From Oxalobacter sp. OttesenSCG-928-P03 (GTDB taxonomy: Bacteria > Pseudomonadota > Gammaproteobacteria > Burkholderiales > Burkholderiaceae_D), in assembly GCA_030269625.1 (NCBI GenBank), contig JAJDFZ010000004.1:1-64000 (forward strand): a stretch of 64,000 nt of DNA. Direction: 5' to 3'. The notes under the pieces are model-generated. The model worked only from the letters and a program-made list of their open reading frames with translations. It ran no database searches and was not told the DNA's origin. Numbering within the stretch: the first letter of the stretch is position 1; each line of letters starts with the position of its first letter. This document shows, piece by piece, positions 20,205 to 30,758 of the stretch. The translations under genes were made by a program, and so were the position numbers.

Positions 20205-20999
20205 ATGGCTGACCTGTCAGAACAAACACTTCATGTAACGGCACTGCCGGCTTTTAATGACAATTACATCTGGCTTATCGACAACGGTACGCATGCGGTT
20301 GTCATTGATCCGGGTGAGGCGGAAGTGGTCATGACTGAACTGAAAAAGCGTGCGCTGTCGCTCTCTGCCATTTTACTGACACATCGGCATGATGACCATA
20401 TCAGCGGCGTACCGCGCCTGCTCACCGAATATGACACGCCTGTCTACGGCCCGAAAAACGACGACATTATCGCCGTCACCCATCCGCTTGAAGAAGGCAG
20501 CCCGCTGACCATTGAGGCACTGGGCCTGTCACTGACCGTAATGGATGTGCCGGGACATACCCGCGGACATATCGCCTACTATGCCCGTATGCGGAGATGG
20601 CTGTTTTGCGGCGACATGCTGTTTGGCGCCGGTTGCGGCAGGATGCTTGAAGGCACACCGGAAATGATGATTGCCTCGCTGGCAAAATTCACTGCTCTGC
20701 CGGATGACACCCTTGTTTTTTGTGCCCATGAATACACCCTGTCGAACCTGAAATTCGCACTCGAAATTGAGCCGGATAACCCGGATATACTGCAGCGCAT
20801 GCGGGATGATTCCGCAAAGCGGGACCAGATGCAGCCAACGCTGCCCTCCACCATGGCACTGGAAAAGAAAACCAACCCTTTTCTGCGCAACATGGAACCG
20901 GACGTGCTGGAACGTCTGCTGTCTTTGGGATTGATCAAGAGCAAAAACACCGTGGATGCCTTTGCTGCCATGCGGGAGTGGAAAAACATTTACCGGTAA
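20205..20999 (+). CDS. gloB: Hydroxyacylglutathione hydrolase (glyoxalase II)
   Basis: Metallo-beta-lactamase motif THRHDDH and GHTRGHIAYY. Start at MADLSEQTLHV inside the longer ORF. Confidence 0.94.
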   Translation: MADLSEQTLHVTALPAFNDNYIWLIDNGTHAVVIDPGEAEVVMTELKKRALSLSAILLTHRHDDHISGVPRLLTEYDTPVYGPKNDDIIAVTHPLEEGSPLTIEALGLSLTVMDVPGHTRGHIAYYARMRRWLFCGDMLFGAGCGRMLEGTPEMMIASLAKFTALPDDTLVFCAHEYTLSNLKFALEIEPDNPDILQRMRDDSAKRDQMQPTLPSTMALEKKTNPFLRNMEPDVLERLLSLGLIKSKNTVDAFAAMREWKNIYR

Positions 21000-21096
21000 A
21001 AGCATTGCCTTTCAGGCAATATTATTTCCCTTCGTGGCAGAGGTTTCTGTTTCATGGTGTAATAAAGCCGTAACTTAATCATCAAGGAGATTTGTC

Positions 21097-21552
21097 ATGG
21101 CACAAGAAAGCTTTTCCGTCACACTGACGCACAAGGATAATTACCGCTTTGAGGTGGAATTTGAAGATAAATTCCCTGAGTTCGACGTTTATCTTTCAGA
21201 TGAACCCGAGCCGATGGGGAACAATCGCGCACCGGCACCACCGCATATGCTGATCGCCGCTGTGGCAAACTGCGCTTCCGCCAGCTTCATGTTTGCGGTC
21301 AACCGCGCCAAGCAGGATATCGGTGGCATGGTTACCAAGGCAACCTGTCATATCGGACGCAATGAAAACCGTCACTTCCGTATCGTGAAAATTGATGTGG
21401 AAATCCAGACCGGCAAGCCTGCCTCCGAAATTGCTGAACTGGAGGATATCCTTTCCCGCTTTGAGGGTATCAGTACCGTCGCGCGAAGTGTTGAAGAAGG
21501 TATTGCGATGGAAACAACCGTCATTGACTCGACAGGTAAACGCCTGAAATAG
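21097..21552 (+). CDS. OsmC-family protein
   Basis: OsmC/Ohr-like layout: APAPPHMLIAAVANCASASFMFAVNRAKQDI. Confidence 0.85.
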   Translation: MAQESFSVTLTHKDNYRFEVEFEDKFPEFDVYLSDEPEPMGNNRAPAPPHMLIAAVANCASASFMFAVNRAKQDIGGMVTKATCHIGRNENRHFRIVKIDVEIQTGKPASEIAELEDILSRFEGISTVARSVEEGIAMETTVIDSTGKRLK

Positions 21553-21567
21553 GCACATTTGCAATTT

Positions 21568-21604
21568 GTGCATGGAACCCGTTATATTCACAGGTTCCAT
21601 GCAC
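21568..21604. repeat. Perfect 12-bp inverted repeat (hairpin) between OsmC and CBS genes
   Basis: gtgcatggaacc (21568-21579), 13-nt loop, ggttccatgcac (21593-21604); only a short T run follows. Confidence 0.8.
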
Positions 21605-21649
21605 TTTGCCTGTAACAGGCAACCCGGATTTTGCGATAGGAGGAAAACC

Positions 21650-22099
21650 ATGCAAATTGGTCATATCTGTACGACAAACACCATTACCTGCAAGCCGGAG
21701 ACAACCGTCTTCGAAGCGGCCAGGATGATGCGAAAACATCATGTCGGCACGCTGATTGTCGTTGAGGAAATCAATGGCATGTGTGTACCTCAGGGTATCG
21801 TCACCGACAGGGATATTGTCGTGATTGTTCTGGCTGAAGGACTGGACCCCAAAAGCATCAAGGTCGCGGATATCATGAAAGCGGAACTGATGACAGCTAT
21901 CGCGACAGAAGACATGTTCGAAACCGTGGAACGCATGCGTTACAAAGGGGTTCGCCGCATACCGGTGGTTGACAAGCATGGCGCACTGGTTGGCATTGTC
22001 AGTGTTGACGATATCTGGAAATTCCTGGCCAAGGAAGTTACCGAGCTTGCTGAAGTCACTACGCGCCAGCGCAGCCGGGAACAGCTGAGCCGCCGGTAG
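21650..22099 (+). CDS. CBS-domain pair protein
   Basis: Two CBS repeats (TTVFEAARMMRKHHVGTLIVVEE...; DMFETVERMRYKGVRRIPVVDKHGALVGIVSVDD); RBS AGGAGG before ATG 21650. Confidence 0.9.
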   Translation: MQIGHICTTNTITCKPETTVFEAARMMRKHHVGTLIVVEEINGMCVPQGIVTDRDIVVIVLAEGLDPKSIKVADIMKAELMTAIATEDMFETVERMRYKGVRRIPVVDKHGALVGIVSVDDIWKFLAKEVTELAEVTTRQRSREQLSRR

Positions 22100-22154
22100 C
22101 TTTTTGCCGCCTTTCCCGGTATACCGTAACGCTGCCTGAAACTGGATGGTCTGA

Positions 22155-22994
22155 ATGTTAGCGCCTGCCTCCAAAAACCTCGTTATCACCATGCATGACT
22201 GGCTGGGATCAGCCACCGGCAAATATATACGCGAGTGGGAAGAAGCGCATTACTGTAACCTCACGGCGGATATCTTTGGTTTTCACGCCATACAGATCGG
22301 TTTTCCTTCCATCCGCACCCTGTGCGAAAGCCGCATCAAAAACCGCTGGCTTTCCTGCGCCTCATGGTCTGACGCTGTACGAACCAACACCACGGCCAGC
22401 CAGAATGGCCAGGCCAACCCCGTTTCTGTTTCCGTATTGCACCGCTTTGAAGAGTTACCGTTTGCCTCACAAAGCATCGACCTTGTCATCCTGCCGCACG
22501 TACTGGAATTTGCAGAATCCCCGCATCAGATTCTGCGCGAGGTTGAACGGGTACTGATTCCCGAAGGCCAGCTCATCATCAGCGGCTTCAACCCGGCCAG
22601 TCTCTGGGGAATCCGGCAGGCACTGGGCAGAATAACAGGCGCTCACTTTCTGCCGGAATATGCGGAATTCATCAGTCTGTCGCGAATCAAGGACTGGCTG
22701 AAACTGCTGGATCTGGAAACCAACCGCGGGCATTTTGGCTGCTACATGCCGCCATGCAAAACGCCAAAATGGCAGGCCCGCTTTTCGTTTATGGAAAAAA
22801 CCGGCGAAAGATGGTGGCCTTATTTTGGTGCGGTGTACATGGTGCAGGCCATCAAGCGGGTTCGGGGCATGCGTGTCATCGGGCCGGCTGTCCGCAAACG
22901 CCCGCAACAGCTTTTTCACAATATTCCGGTCAATAATCAAACCATCCAGGAAAAAGGGCGTCAGAATAATGAACCATCCTCCCGTTCATCATAA
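22155..22994 (+). CDS. Class I SAM-dependent methyltransferase (Methyltransf_11-like)
   Basis: LPFASQSIDLVILPHVLEFAESPHQILREVERVLIPEGQLIISGFNPASLWG. Confidence 0.85.
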   Translation: MLAPASKNLVITMHDWLGSATGKYIREWEEAHYCNLTADIFGFHAIQIGFPSIRTLCESRIKNRWLSCASWSDAVRTNTTASQNGQANPVSVSVLHRFEELPFASQSIDLVILPHVLEFAESPHQILREVERVLIPEGQLIISGFNPASLWGIRQALGRITGAHFLPEYAEFISLSRIKDWLKLLDLETNRGHFGCYMPPCKTPKWQARFSFMEKTGERWWPYFGAVYMVQAIKRVRGMRVIGPAVRKRPQQLFHNIPVNNQTIQEKGRQNNEPSSRSS

Positions 22995-23004
22995 AGGGGA
23001 AAAA

Positions 23005-23373
23005 ATGGCAGATACACTTGTCCTTGAGCCCAGGCTCCAGTCACTGAAAAACACGGCATGGTGGCTGTATATTTTTCACAGTATTGACCTGGTGATTGCA
23101 CTGGGCCTTTTTTCGTGGATACCGCTGATCATCAGTTACCTGACGCGCCCCAACACAGAAGGCACATTTGTTTACAGTCACCACACCTGGCAAATCCGTT
23201 CCTTCTGGCTGTATTTTGGCCTGGCGGTTTTAGGCTGGGTACTGTTTATGACAGTCATTGGCATCCCGCTGGCCTGGCTGACCTGGGCTATCGCCTGGAT
23301 ATGGAAGGCATACCGGATGATCAAGGGCTTCATGAGCCTGAATAACAATCGGCCCATACCGGTTCCTGCCTGA
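23005..23373 (+). CDS. DUF4870-like small membrane protein
   Basis: Hydrophobic segments (WWLYIFHSIDLVIALGLFSWIPLIISYL...), AAGGGGA RBS before ATG 23005; family by resemblance only. Confidence 0.65.
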   Translation: MADTLVLEPRLQSLKNTAWWLYIFHSIDLVIALGLFSWIPLIISYLTRPNTEGTFVYSHHTWQIRSFWLYFGLAVLGWVLFMTVIGIPLAWLTWAIAWIWKAYRMIKGFMSLNNNRPIPVPA

Positions 23374-23380
23374 AAAAAAG

Positions 23381-23791
23381 TCAGACTTTCAATCTGCGGG
23401 CAATGTCAGAACGCCGAAACACCTTGAATGTCCCCATGGCTTTTGCCACCAGCGACTCGCCGTTCCATATCTCGCCCTCGCAGTAGTACATGGTCGTGGA
23501 ACGGTGCAAAACCCTGCCCGTTCCCCTGACACGGCTTTCTGCCTTGCCTCCGGGCTGAAAAAAGCTGGTTTTCATTTCCACGGTTGCGGCACTGGTTACC
23601 CCTTCGACAAGTGAGCGGGCAGCACGGGACATACTGGCATCTAAAAGCGTCATGATAATGCCGCCATGCATGACCTGCCAGCTGTTCATGTGATGGGACT
23701 GGAGCCTGATGGCAATTTCTGCCATGCCATCAGCCATGCTGACCAACTCGAATCCAAGTTCATTCAGAAACGGGTTTTCGGTAATTCTCAT
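23381..23791 (-). CDS. PaaI-family hotdog thioesterase
   Basis: [27 protein letters not shown]: hotdog active-site helix. Confidence 0.9.
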   Translation of the reverse strand: MRITENPFLNELGFELVSMADGMAEIAIRLQSHHMNSWQVMHGGIIMTLLDASMSRAARSLVEGVTSAATVEMKTSFFQPGGKAESRVRGTGRVLHRSTTMYYCEGEIWNGESLVAKAMGTFKVFRRSDIARRLKV

Positions 23792-25719
23792 GGCTTGCCG
23801 GGCTCTGTCTTGGCATCTTCACGTTTTTTCAGCCGTTCCACTTTGGCCTTGTTGCGCAGGTAATTCATGTACGCAAACATTTCCTGCTGTGCCGTGCTGC
23901 GCATCAATTGGGTTCGCATGGCTTCCCGAATCTGCGGATTGTTCCTGGCGGGTGTTGTGACTTTGTTGATGCGATAGATGACATACCCTTCAGCATAATC
24001 CGCCCCGTTGATATAGGTCGGCAATGTGCTGACATTGGCCTTCATGATAGGCATCAGATCAAGTCTGCCTGTCATGTTGATCATCTGACGTGATACGCTG
24101 ATAGCGGGAGAGAACCCTTTTGGCTCGCCTCCGTCTTTCAGCCTTGCCAGTTCCGCCTCGCCCGCCTCTTTGGCAAACTGGCCCATTTTCCGGGTCAACA
24201 CCACTTTTTCAATATCGGCTTTCACCTCGTCAAACGGCTTCACCGCTGCCGGATAATATTTGGATATCCGGGCGGCCACCATCAGTTGCGGACCGATTTC
24301 AATGGCTTCTGTGTTGTGCTTGTTCTTGATGACTTCATCCGAGAAAACCGCCTGGATAAATTTCGAATTGCCCAGAATAATGTGCTTGGCATATGCCGGG
24401 TTCGGCTCACGTGTCAGGTTATCGACTTTCAGGATTTTCAGCTTCAGCTTATCTGCGACAGGCTGCAGACTGTCAGGCTGTTCGTAAACCGTATTGGAAA
24501 AAACCTCTGCCGATTCCGCATATTTCTTGCCGGCCAGCTGCGCGCGGATTTCATCCACAACCTGCGAACGAACCGCTACAAGCGGTTTTTCGACCGCCGG
24601 CTTGATATCCGTCAGCATAATGATGTGATAACCGAAATCCGATTGCACAACCTCGCTTAACGCCCCTTTTTCCAGAGAAAAGGCAGCATCTTCAAAAGGA
24701 CGGACCATTTTGCCGCGGGTAAAGAATCCCAGGTCACCCCCCTTTGCGGCCGAGCCCGGATCTTTGGAATTGGCCTTGGCAAGTTCGGCAAAAGCGGCCG
24801 GATTTTCTTTCAGTCTGGCCAGAAGCGACTCGGCCTTGTCACGTGCTGCCTTGTGATCGGACTCGGAAGCGGATTTGGGTACTTCAATCAGGATATGGCT
24901 GGCGCGGCGCTCCTCCGGCACAGCAAAGCGCCTTGCATTCTGCTCATAATAGGATTTGATGTCCGCTTCACTGATCTTGATGGATTCCTCAATGGACTGC
25001 ATATCCAGAACAACCATTTCTGCACTGAGATGCTCTGGAATGGAAAACTGGCTGCCATTGCTGGTGTAGTAGGTTTCGAGTTCTTCCGGTGTCACCCTGG
25101 CCTGTGAACGATAGTCTGTTCCCTTGAATACCTTGACCTGGACTTCACGCTCCTGCTCAAAAATATCCCATATATGCTCGGTCACTTCCTGCGGCAGATA
25201 AAAACCGTACTGCAGCGGCGCGGCAATCTGTTGCTGAACCAGGTCCTGGCGCACCATGGCAAAATGCATCTGGTCTGTCAGTCCTTTCGCCTTCAGGCCT
25301 GCTTCGTACCGCTCCCTGTCCAGCTTGCCATCTTCCGTTGTGAGACCGGGAATTTCCATGATTTTCTGCAATACAACCACATCAGGAATCGTCAGTTTTT
25401 CAGCTGCGATTTCAGTAGCGATAACCCGGTTGTCAATCAGCCCTTCCAGCACCATCCATTTGAAATTGGGGGATTCAATCCATTTGGGATCAAACTGCTG
25501 GCCGGCACGCTGACGCAATATGCCAGCCTGCTCTCTTTGTGCGTTGTCCCATTCCTGCTCGGAAATGGTTTTTCCATCCACTTTGGCGGGCGCATTGCCA
25601 TCACCCAGCATGTCATAACCCTGGACTCCGAAAAAAATAAAAGAAGGAACAATAAAGACCAGAAGAATAATCTGGGTAAGAAGTTTGTTGCGGCGTATCA
25701 GCTCTAACATGACAATCAA
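23788..25719 (-). CDS. ppiD: SurA/PpiD-type peptidyl-prolyl isomerase
   Basis: N-terminal TM anchor, SurA_N-like region, parvulin domain ([15 protein letters not shown]...[30 protein letters not shown]). Confidence 0.9.
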   Translation of the reverse strand: MIVMLELIRRNKLLTQIILLVFIVPSFIFFGVQGYDMLGDGNAPAKVDGKTISEQEWDNAQREQAGILRQRAGQQFDPKWIESPNFKWMVLEGLIDNRVIATEIAAEKLTIPDVVVLQKIMEIPGLTTEDGKLDRERYEAGLKAKGLTDQMHFAMVRQDLVQQQIAAPLQYGFYLPQEVTEHIWDIFEQEREVQVKVFKGTDYRSQARVTPEELETYYTSNGSQFSIPEHLSAEMVVLDMQSIEESIKISEADIKSYYEQNARRFAVPEERRASHILIEVPKSASESDHKAARDKAESLLARLKENPAAFAELAKANSKDPGSAAKGGDLGFFTRGKMVRPFEDAAFSLEKGALSEVVQSDFGYHIIMLTDIKPAVEKPLVAVRSQVVDEIRAQLAGKKYAESAEVFSNTVYEQPDSLQPVADKLKLKILKVDNLTREPNPAYAKHIILGNSKFIQAVFSDEVIKNKHNTEAIEIGPQLMVAARISKYYPAAVKPFDEVKADIEKVVLTRKMGQFAKEAGEAELARLKDGGEPKGFSPAISVSRQMINMTGRLDLMPIMKANVSTLPTYINGADYAEGYVIYRINKVTTPARNNPQIREAMRTQLMRSTAQQEMFAYMNYLRNKAKVERLKKREDAKTEPGKP

Positions 25720-25755
25720 TCCGTAGCAGCAGAATTAAAACAGAAAATGTATAAA

Positions 25756-25781
25756 AAAAGGCGAACTTGCGTTCGCCTTTT
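25756..25781 (-). terminator. Terminator downstream of tRNA-Asp/tRNA-Val (minus strand)
   Basis: aaaaggcgaac-ttgc-gttcgcctttt 11-bp stem; A-tract gives a T-tract on the minus strand. Confidence 0.8.
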
Positions 25782-25789
25782 CAGTTTTT

Positions 25790-25866
25790 TGGCGGAGTGG
25801 ACGGGGCTCGAACCCGCGACCCCCGGCGTGACAGGCCGGTATTCTAACCAACTGAACTACCACTCC
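25790..25866 (-). tRNA. tRNA-Asp (GTC), CCA encoded
   Basis: GGAGTGGTAGTTCAGTTGGTTAGAATACCGGCCTGTCACGCCGGGGGTCGCGGGTTCGAGCCCCGTCCACTCCGCCA folds as cloverleaf; anticodon GTC. Confidence 0.97.
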
Positions 25867-25888
25867 TTTAAACTTCCAGTCTGACTCT

Positions 25889-25964
25889 TGGTGGGTGCTG
25901 AGAGGCTTGAACTCCCGACCTACGCCTTGTAAGGGCGCCGCTCTACCAACTGAGCTAAGCACCC
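25889..25964 (-). tRNA. tRNA-Val (TAC), CCA encoded
   Basis: GGGTGCTTAGCTCAGTTGGTAGAGCGGCGCCCTTACAAGGCGTAGGTCGGGAGTTCAAGCCTCTCAGCACCCACCA; anticodon TAC. Confidence 0.97.
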
Positions 25965-26019
25965 GTTAAACCTTAGTCAGTCAAACTTTTTGGCGTTTGT
26001 CACTACGCCAGCAAAACCA

Positions 26020-26292
26020 TTAGTTTACCGCATCTTTTAAAGCTTTACCAGCCTTAAATTTAGGAACTTTTGCAGATTTGATTTTGATGACTTCACCAGT
26101 GCGCGGATTACGGCCGGAACGGGCGGCACGCTGACCGACACTGAATGTACCAAAACCAACCAGTGTAACGCTTTGATTTTTCTTCAGAGTAGTTTTTACA
26201 GCATCAATCATGGCATCCAGAGACCGGGCGGCTGCGGCCTTGGAAATATCTGCTGACTTGGCAATATGCTCGACGAGCTCAGATTTATTCAC
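26020..26292 (-). CDS. hupB: DNA-binding protein HU
   Basis: [32 protein letters not shown]...[26 protein letters not shown]. Confidence 0.96.
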   Translation of the reverse strand: MNKSELVEHIAKSADISKAAAARSLDAMIDAVKTTLKKNQSVTLVGFGTFSVGQRAARSGRNPRTGEVIKIKSAKVPKFKAGKALKDAVN

Positions 26293-26523
26293 GCAATTTC
26301 CCCTTAAAAATTATGTTGGACTCACAAAATATTTCCTGTAGCGCACATTAAACGCGTGCACCATAAACCTGTCAAGAAAAATCTGTTCTGTAGAAAACAA
26401 ATCAGACTTCCAATATATATGTTACTGCGCGGACCTGCAATGCCCATTTTATGCATATTTGACACAAAATGATGATTAAAAAGAGGCAAATCTGTTCCTT
26501 TTACATCACAAAAAACCAACAAG

Positions 26524-27441
26524 TTACTGTTTTTTTTCGGTAATTGCCTCAGCATCCTTTTTCTTTCTCATGTGTAGCATTGACGCAACTTCGTGAGACA
26601 AAAGACACAACAAAACAACAAATCCCCCCGTTAATGTTTCTCCTGACGGCACTTCATTTATTCCGATCCAGACCCACAGGGGCCCCAGGACAATTTCCAG
26701 CATGGCAACCAGTGCCATTTCTGCCGGTAACAGAAAACGGGACACATACACCAGCAGGAGACACGGAACACCCAGTTGAAAAATGCCAAGAACAGCCAAA
26801 ATCCCTATATCGGACACAGGGGCTTCGAGTGGAAATGCCAAAGGAATCATCGCTGCCGACGATAAAACCCCTCCCAGAAAAATGGCCGGCATCATGTCAA
26901 TGTTTTTTCCGGCCCTGCTGAAAACCATATAGTTAATGGCATAGGCAAAAGGCACGGCCAGCGCAAACAAAAGTCCCGCCAGGTGCGCACCCTCCAGGCC
27001 ATCCACATTTCCCGCAAAAATCCAGGCCACTCCCATAAAAGCCAGCACGATGGCAACCCATGTCCGCCGTGAGGTTTTCTGTCCCAGAAAAAGCCAGGCA
27101 AAAAAAGCGGTTAAAAGTGGTGTAATACTGCCGACAATCAGGGTATTGGCAACGGTGGTCAATGCCAGCGACAGCATGAAGCAGGTAAAAATCACAGCCC
27201 ACATCGCCGCTGACAGAAAACCGGGCCATCCCATATTTTTCAGACTGTGCCAAAAACGTGATTTTCCGGCTGTCAGAAGATAAGCGGCGACAAAAAGTGC
27301 TGTAAAAAAGCTGCGCCAGAAAACAATTTCAACATTTCTGACTTCCGCCAGTTGCCGGGTAAATATGCCTGCCATGCTCCACAAAAGCGGAACCAGAACC
27401 ATCAGCAAAAGGGCATATCGTCTGGCAAGCGGCGGACTCAT
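26524..27441 (-). CDS. EamA/DMT-family transporter
   Basis: Ten-helix EamA repeat architecture with duplicated halves. Confidence 0.88.
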   Translation of the reverse strand: MSPPLARRYALLLMVLVPLLWSMAGIFTRQLAEVRNVEIVFWRSFFTALFVAAYLLTAGKSRFWHSLKNMGWPGFLSAAMWAVIFTCFMLSLALTTVANTLIVGSITPLLTAFFAWLFLGQKTSRRTWVAIVLAFMGVAWIFAGNVDGLEGAHLAGLLFALAVPFAYAINYMVFSRAGKNIDMMPAIFLGGVLSSAAMIPLAFPLEAPVSDIGILAVLGIFQLGVPCLLLVYVSRFLLPAEMALVAMLEIVLGPLWVWIGINEVPSGETLTGGFVVLLCLLSHEVASMLHMRKKKDAEAITEKKQ

Positions 27442-27447
27442 AAATGA

Positions 27448-29286
27448 TCAATGGTCAGTCTGGCGTGCTGCCCGCTTCCGCTCATATTCCTTTAAAAAGC
27501 GTTTGCGGAAACGGATACTTTTCGGCGTGATTTCAACCAGTTCGTCATCGTTGATAAATTCAATCGCATATTCGAGTGACAACTGGATCGGCGGCGTCAG
27601 CCGCACAGCCTCATCGCTGCCGGAAGCACGGACATTGGTAAGCTGCTTTCCCTTGATGGGATTAACCACCAGGTCATTTTCACGGGAATGAATGCCAATG
27701 ATCATGCCTTCATAAACCGGATCATTATGGCTGACGAACATCCGGCCCCGATCCTGCAGCTTCCATAAGGCATAGGCAACGGCCGCGCCATCGTCCTGCG
27801 AAACCAGTACACCGTTTCGGCGGCCGGCAAAAGCCGGTCTGTCTTCATCGACCGGATAATAATCATCAAAGATATGGCTCATCAGGCCTGAACCGCGCGT
27901 TAATGTCATATATTCACTCTGAAAGCCGATCAGCCCCCTGGCGGGGATACGGTATTCCAGCCTGACACGGCCCTTGCCATCCAACTGCATATCCTGAAGT
28001 TCCCCGCGACGGCGGCCCAGTTCTTCCATAACAGCTCCCTGCCCTGACTCTTCCAGATCGACTGTCAGCAGTTCGTATGGTTCGTGCCTTTTGCCATCAA
28101 TCACCCTGTACACCACCGTTGGCCGTGAAACGGCAAATTCATAGCCTTCGCGGCGCATGTTTTCAATCAGGATCGTCAGATGCAATTCCCCTCGTCCGGA
28201 GACCTCAAAAACGGTTTCATCGTCGGTCAGCGCAACTCTGAGCGCAACGTTCGATTTCAGTTCCCGCTCAAGCCGTTCACGCAACTGGCGGCTCGTGACA
28301 AACTTCCCCTCCCGTCCGGCAAAAGGCGACGTATTCACCATGAAATTCATTGTCATGGTGGGCTCATCGACTGACAGCATGGGAAGCGCATCCGGCTTTT
28401 CAGGCGCACAGACGGTTGAACCAATATCAATCTCGTCAATGCCATTAATCAGAACAATATCTCCCGCGAGGGCTTCATCCACCTGGACTCTTTCAAGTCC
28501 TTTGAAATGCAGCACCTGGTTTATCCTGGCCCTGACCGGTGATGCCTCTTCGCCATTAAGGACGACAACATCCTGAAGAGGATGAATACGTCCGCGATTG
28601 ATCCGGCCAATCCCGATTTTGCCGACATAGGAAGAAAAATCCAGGGAAGAAATCTGTATCTGGAGTGGTCCATCGGGATCGGCTTCGCGTATCGGCACAT
28701 ATGCCAGAATCGCCTCAAACAGGGGACGCATTGTACCGGAACGGGCTTCCGGATCCGTTGAGGCGTAACCGTTCAATGCAGACGCATATATGACAGGAAA
28801 ATCCAGTTGCTCCTCAGTCGCGCCGAGCTTGTCAAACAGTTCGAAAGTCGCATTCACAACCCACTCAGGGCGGGCACCCGGACGGTCAATCTTGTTGACA
28901 ACCACAATCGGTTTTAATCCAAGAGCAAGCGCTTTTCTGGTGACAAAACGGGTCTGAGGCATGGGCCCCTCAACCGCATCCACCAGGAGCAGCACGCTGT
29001 CCACCATGGACAGCACTCGTTCGACTTCACCGCCAAAATCAGCATGGCCCGGAGTATCAACAATATTGATATTCGTTCCCTCGTATTCCACGGCACAGTT
29101 TTTTGCCAGAATGGTAATACCGCGCTCCCGCTCCAGATCATTGGAATCCATGACCCGTTCACTGACTGCCTGATTTTCACGAAAGGTTCCGGACTGATGA
29201 AGTAATTGATCAACCAGCGTGGTTTTGCCATGATCAACGTGCGCGATAATGGCAATATTTCGAATGGCCCGATTGGTTGTTGACAT
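27448..29286 (-). CDS. typA: Ribosome-associated GTPase TypA/BipA
   Basis: [27 protein letters not shown]...[20 protein letters not shown]...; start at [10 protein letters not shown]. Confidence 0.97.
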   Translation of the reverse strand: MSTTNRAIRNIAIIAHVDHGKTTLVDQLLHQSGTFRENQAVSERVMDSNDLERERGITILAKNCAVEYEGTNINIVDTPGHADFGGEVERVLSMVDSVLLLVDAVEGPMPQTRFVTRKALALGLKPIVVVNKIDRPGARPEWVVNATFELFDKLGATEEQLDFPVIYASALNGYASTDPEARSGTMRPLFEAILAYVPIREADPDGPLQIQISSLDFSSYVGKIGIGRINRGRIHPLQDVVVLNGEEASPVRARINQVLHFKGLERVQVDEALAGDIVLINGIDEIDIGSTVCAPEKPDALPMLSVDEPTMTMNFMVNTSPFAGREGKFVTSRQLRERLERELKSNVALRVALTDDETVFEVSGRGELHLTILIENMRREGYEFAVSRPTVVYRVIDGKRHEPYELLTVDLEESGQGAVMEELGRRRGELQDMQLDGKGRVRLEYRIPARGLIGFQSEYMTLTRGSGLMSHIFDDYYPVDEDRPAFAGRRNGVLVSQDDGAAVAYALWKLQDRGRMFVSHNDPVYEGMIIGIHSRENDLVVNPIKGKQLTNVRASGSDEAVRLTPPIQLSLEYAIEFINDDELVEITPKSIRFRKRFLKEYERKRAARQTDH

Positions 29287-29370
29287 AAATCTCCGATGTT
29301 GGGCTTGATAAATGGAAAGCGGCGATTGTATCACGCTGCCTGTCACACTGCCTGAGCAGTCCGGGCGGCG

Positions 29371-30300
29371 TCAGGTCATAATCAGCCTGTCAGGGGCCAG
29401 CACGCTGCCATGCCTGATCAGGGCTGTACCGAGAAGTTTCTGACTCACAAAAGCGTACACCCGGACTCTTTCAGCCGCCTCGGGAACAAACAGTTTTTCT
29501 TTTTCGAGTGACAGCCTTTGCCCGTGCATGAAACGTTTTGCATGGTCCTCTGACAGATGGACAGCGGGAAAGGTTGAAAGAAGAAAATCCACCGGTTTCA
29601 GAATGGATTCCCCCCGGGAACGGTCTGTCTCTTCAATATCGTCCAGCGTACTGGCATCACTTATTTCAAGCTGGCCGACCCTGGTGCGCCGCAGAGAATG
29701 CAGATGGGCGCCACACCCCAGTGTCTCACCGATATCTTCACCCAGAACACGAATATAGGTGCCTTTGCTGCATGAAACACGCAAGGTCAGAAAAGGGGGG
29801 GAAAAATCCAGGAGGGTCATATCATGAATCGTTATCCGCCTTGCCTCACGCTCGACTTCAATGCCGGCACGAGCATACTCGTACAGGGGCTTGCCATCCC
29901 GTTTCAGCGCAGAATGCATGGGAGGAACCTGGTCAATTTCACCCACAAAGCGGGATAAGGCGGCCTTAACCTCGGCCAGCGTAATCCCTTCTGCATCCTG
30001 CTCTGAAACAACCTCGCCTTCCGTATCTCCTGTTGATGTCCGGATACCGAGCCGGACAGTGGTCTCATAGGTCTTGTCCGCGTTAAGCAAGTCCTGTGCA
30101 AATTTGGTCGCCTCACCAAAGCACAGGGGCAAAAGCCCTGTTGCAAAAGGATCAAGGGTACCGGTATGTCCGGCTTTTTTGGCATTCAGCCTGCGTTTGG
30201 CACGGACAAGCGCATCATTGCTCGACAGTCCGGCGGGCTTGTCCAGAAGCAGGACTCCGTGCACAGGCAGGCGCGGTTTGCGGGATGGTGCGGCAGACAT
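29371..30300 (-). CDS. truB: tRNA pseudouridine-55 synthase TruB
   Basis: GVLLLDKPAGLSSNDAL...KKAGHTGTLDPFATGLLPLC. Confidence 0.97.
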   Translation of the reverse strand: MSAAPSRKPRLPVHGVLLLDKPAGLSSNDALVRAKRRLNAKKAGHTGTLDPFATGLLPLCFGEATKFAQDLLNADKTYETTVRLGIRTSTGDTEGEVVSEQDAEGITLAEVKAALSRFVGEIDQVPPMHSALKRDGKPLYEYARAGIEVEREARRITIHDMTLLDFSPPFLTLRVSCSKGTYIRVLGEDIGETLGCGAHLHSLRRTRVGQLEISDASTLDDIEETDRSRGESILKPVDFLLSTFPAVHLSEDHAKRFMHGQRLSLEKEKLFVPEAAERVRVYAFVSQKLLGTALIRHGSVLAPDRLIMT

Positions 30301-30330
30301 AACAGGGGAATCGTTCAGAAAAAGTCGGGC

Positions 30331-30723
30331 TTACTCCGCGCCGTCATCGTCTTTGGCTCTTTGCGAATTGGCCTGATCAATGAGATCGGAAAGCGCCATG
30401 CCACGCACAACCGAACGGTCATATTCAAAACGCAATTGTGGCAGGGTATGGATATGCAGGCGCCTGCTCAACTGGTTCCGGATAAAACCATTGGCTTTTT
30501 CGAGTCCCTGGAGCGTTTCCCTGACAGCTTCCTCGCTGTCATTAAGCGTCGTAAAAAAAACCTTCGCATAGGCATAATCCGGCGTCACCTGGACCTCAGT
30601 GATGGTGACCAGTCCGACACGCGGATCTTTCAGTTCAAAAGTCAGTATCTCGGACAGATCCTTCTGGATCTGGTCTGCGACCCGCAGGCTGCGGTCGGGA
30701 ATTGATCTGCCACGCTTTGCCAT
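30331..30723 (-). CDS. rbfA: Ribosome-binding factor A
   Basis: [48 protein letters not shown]; between infB and truB. Confidence 0.96.
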   Translation of the reverse strand: MAKRGRSIPDRSLRVADQIQKDLSEILTFELKDPRVGLVTITEVQVTPDYAYAKVFFTTLNDSEEAVRETLQGLEKANGFIRNQLSRRLHIHTLPQLRFEYDRSVVRGMALSDLIDQANSQRAKDDDGAE

Positions 30724-30758
30724 TGCTCATTTCCCTTTCATGATAAAACCCCGTGCAA

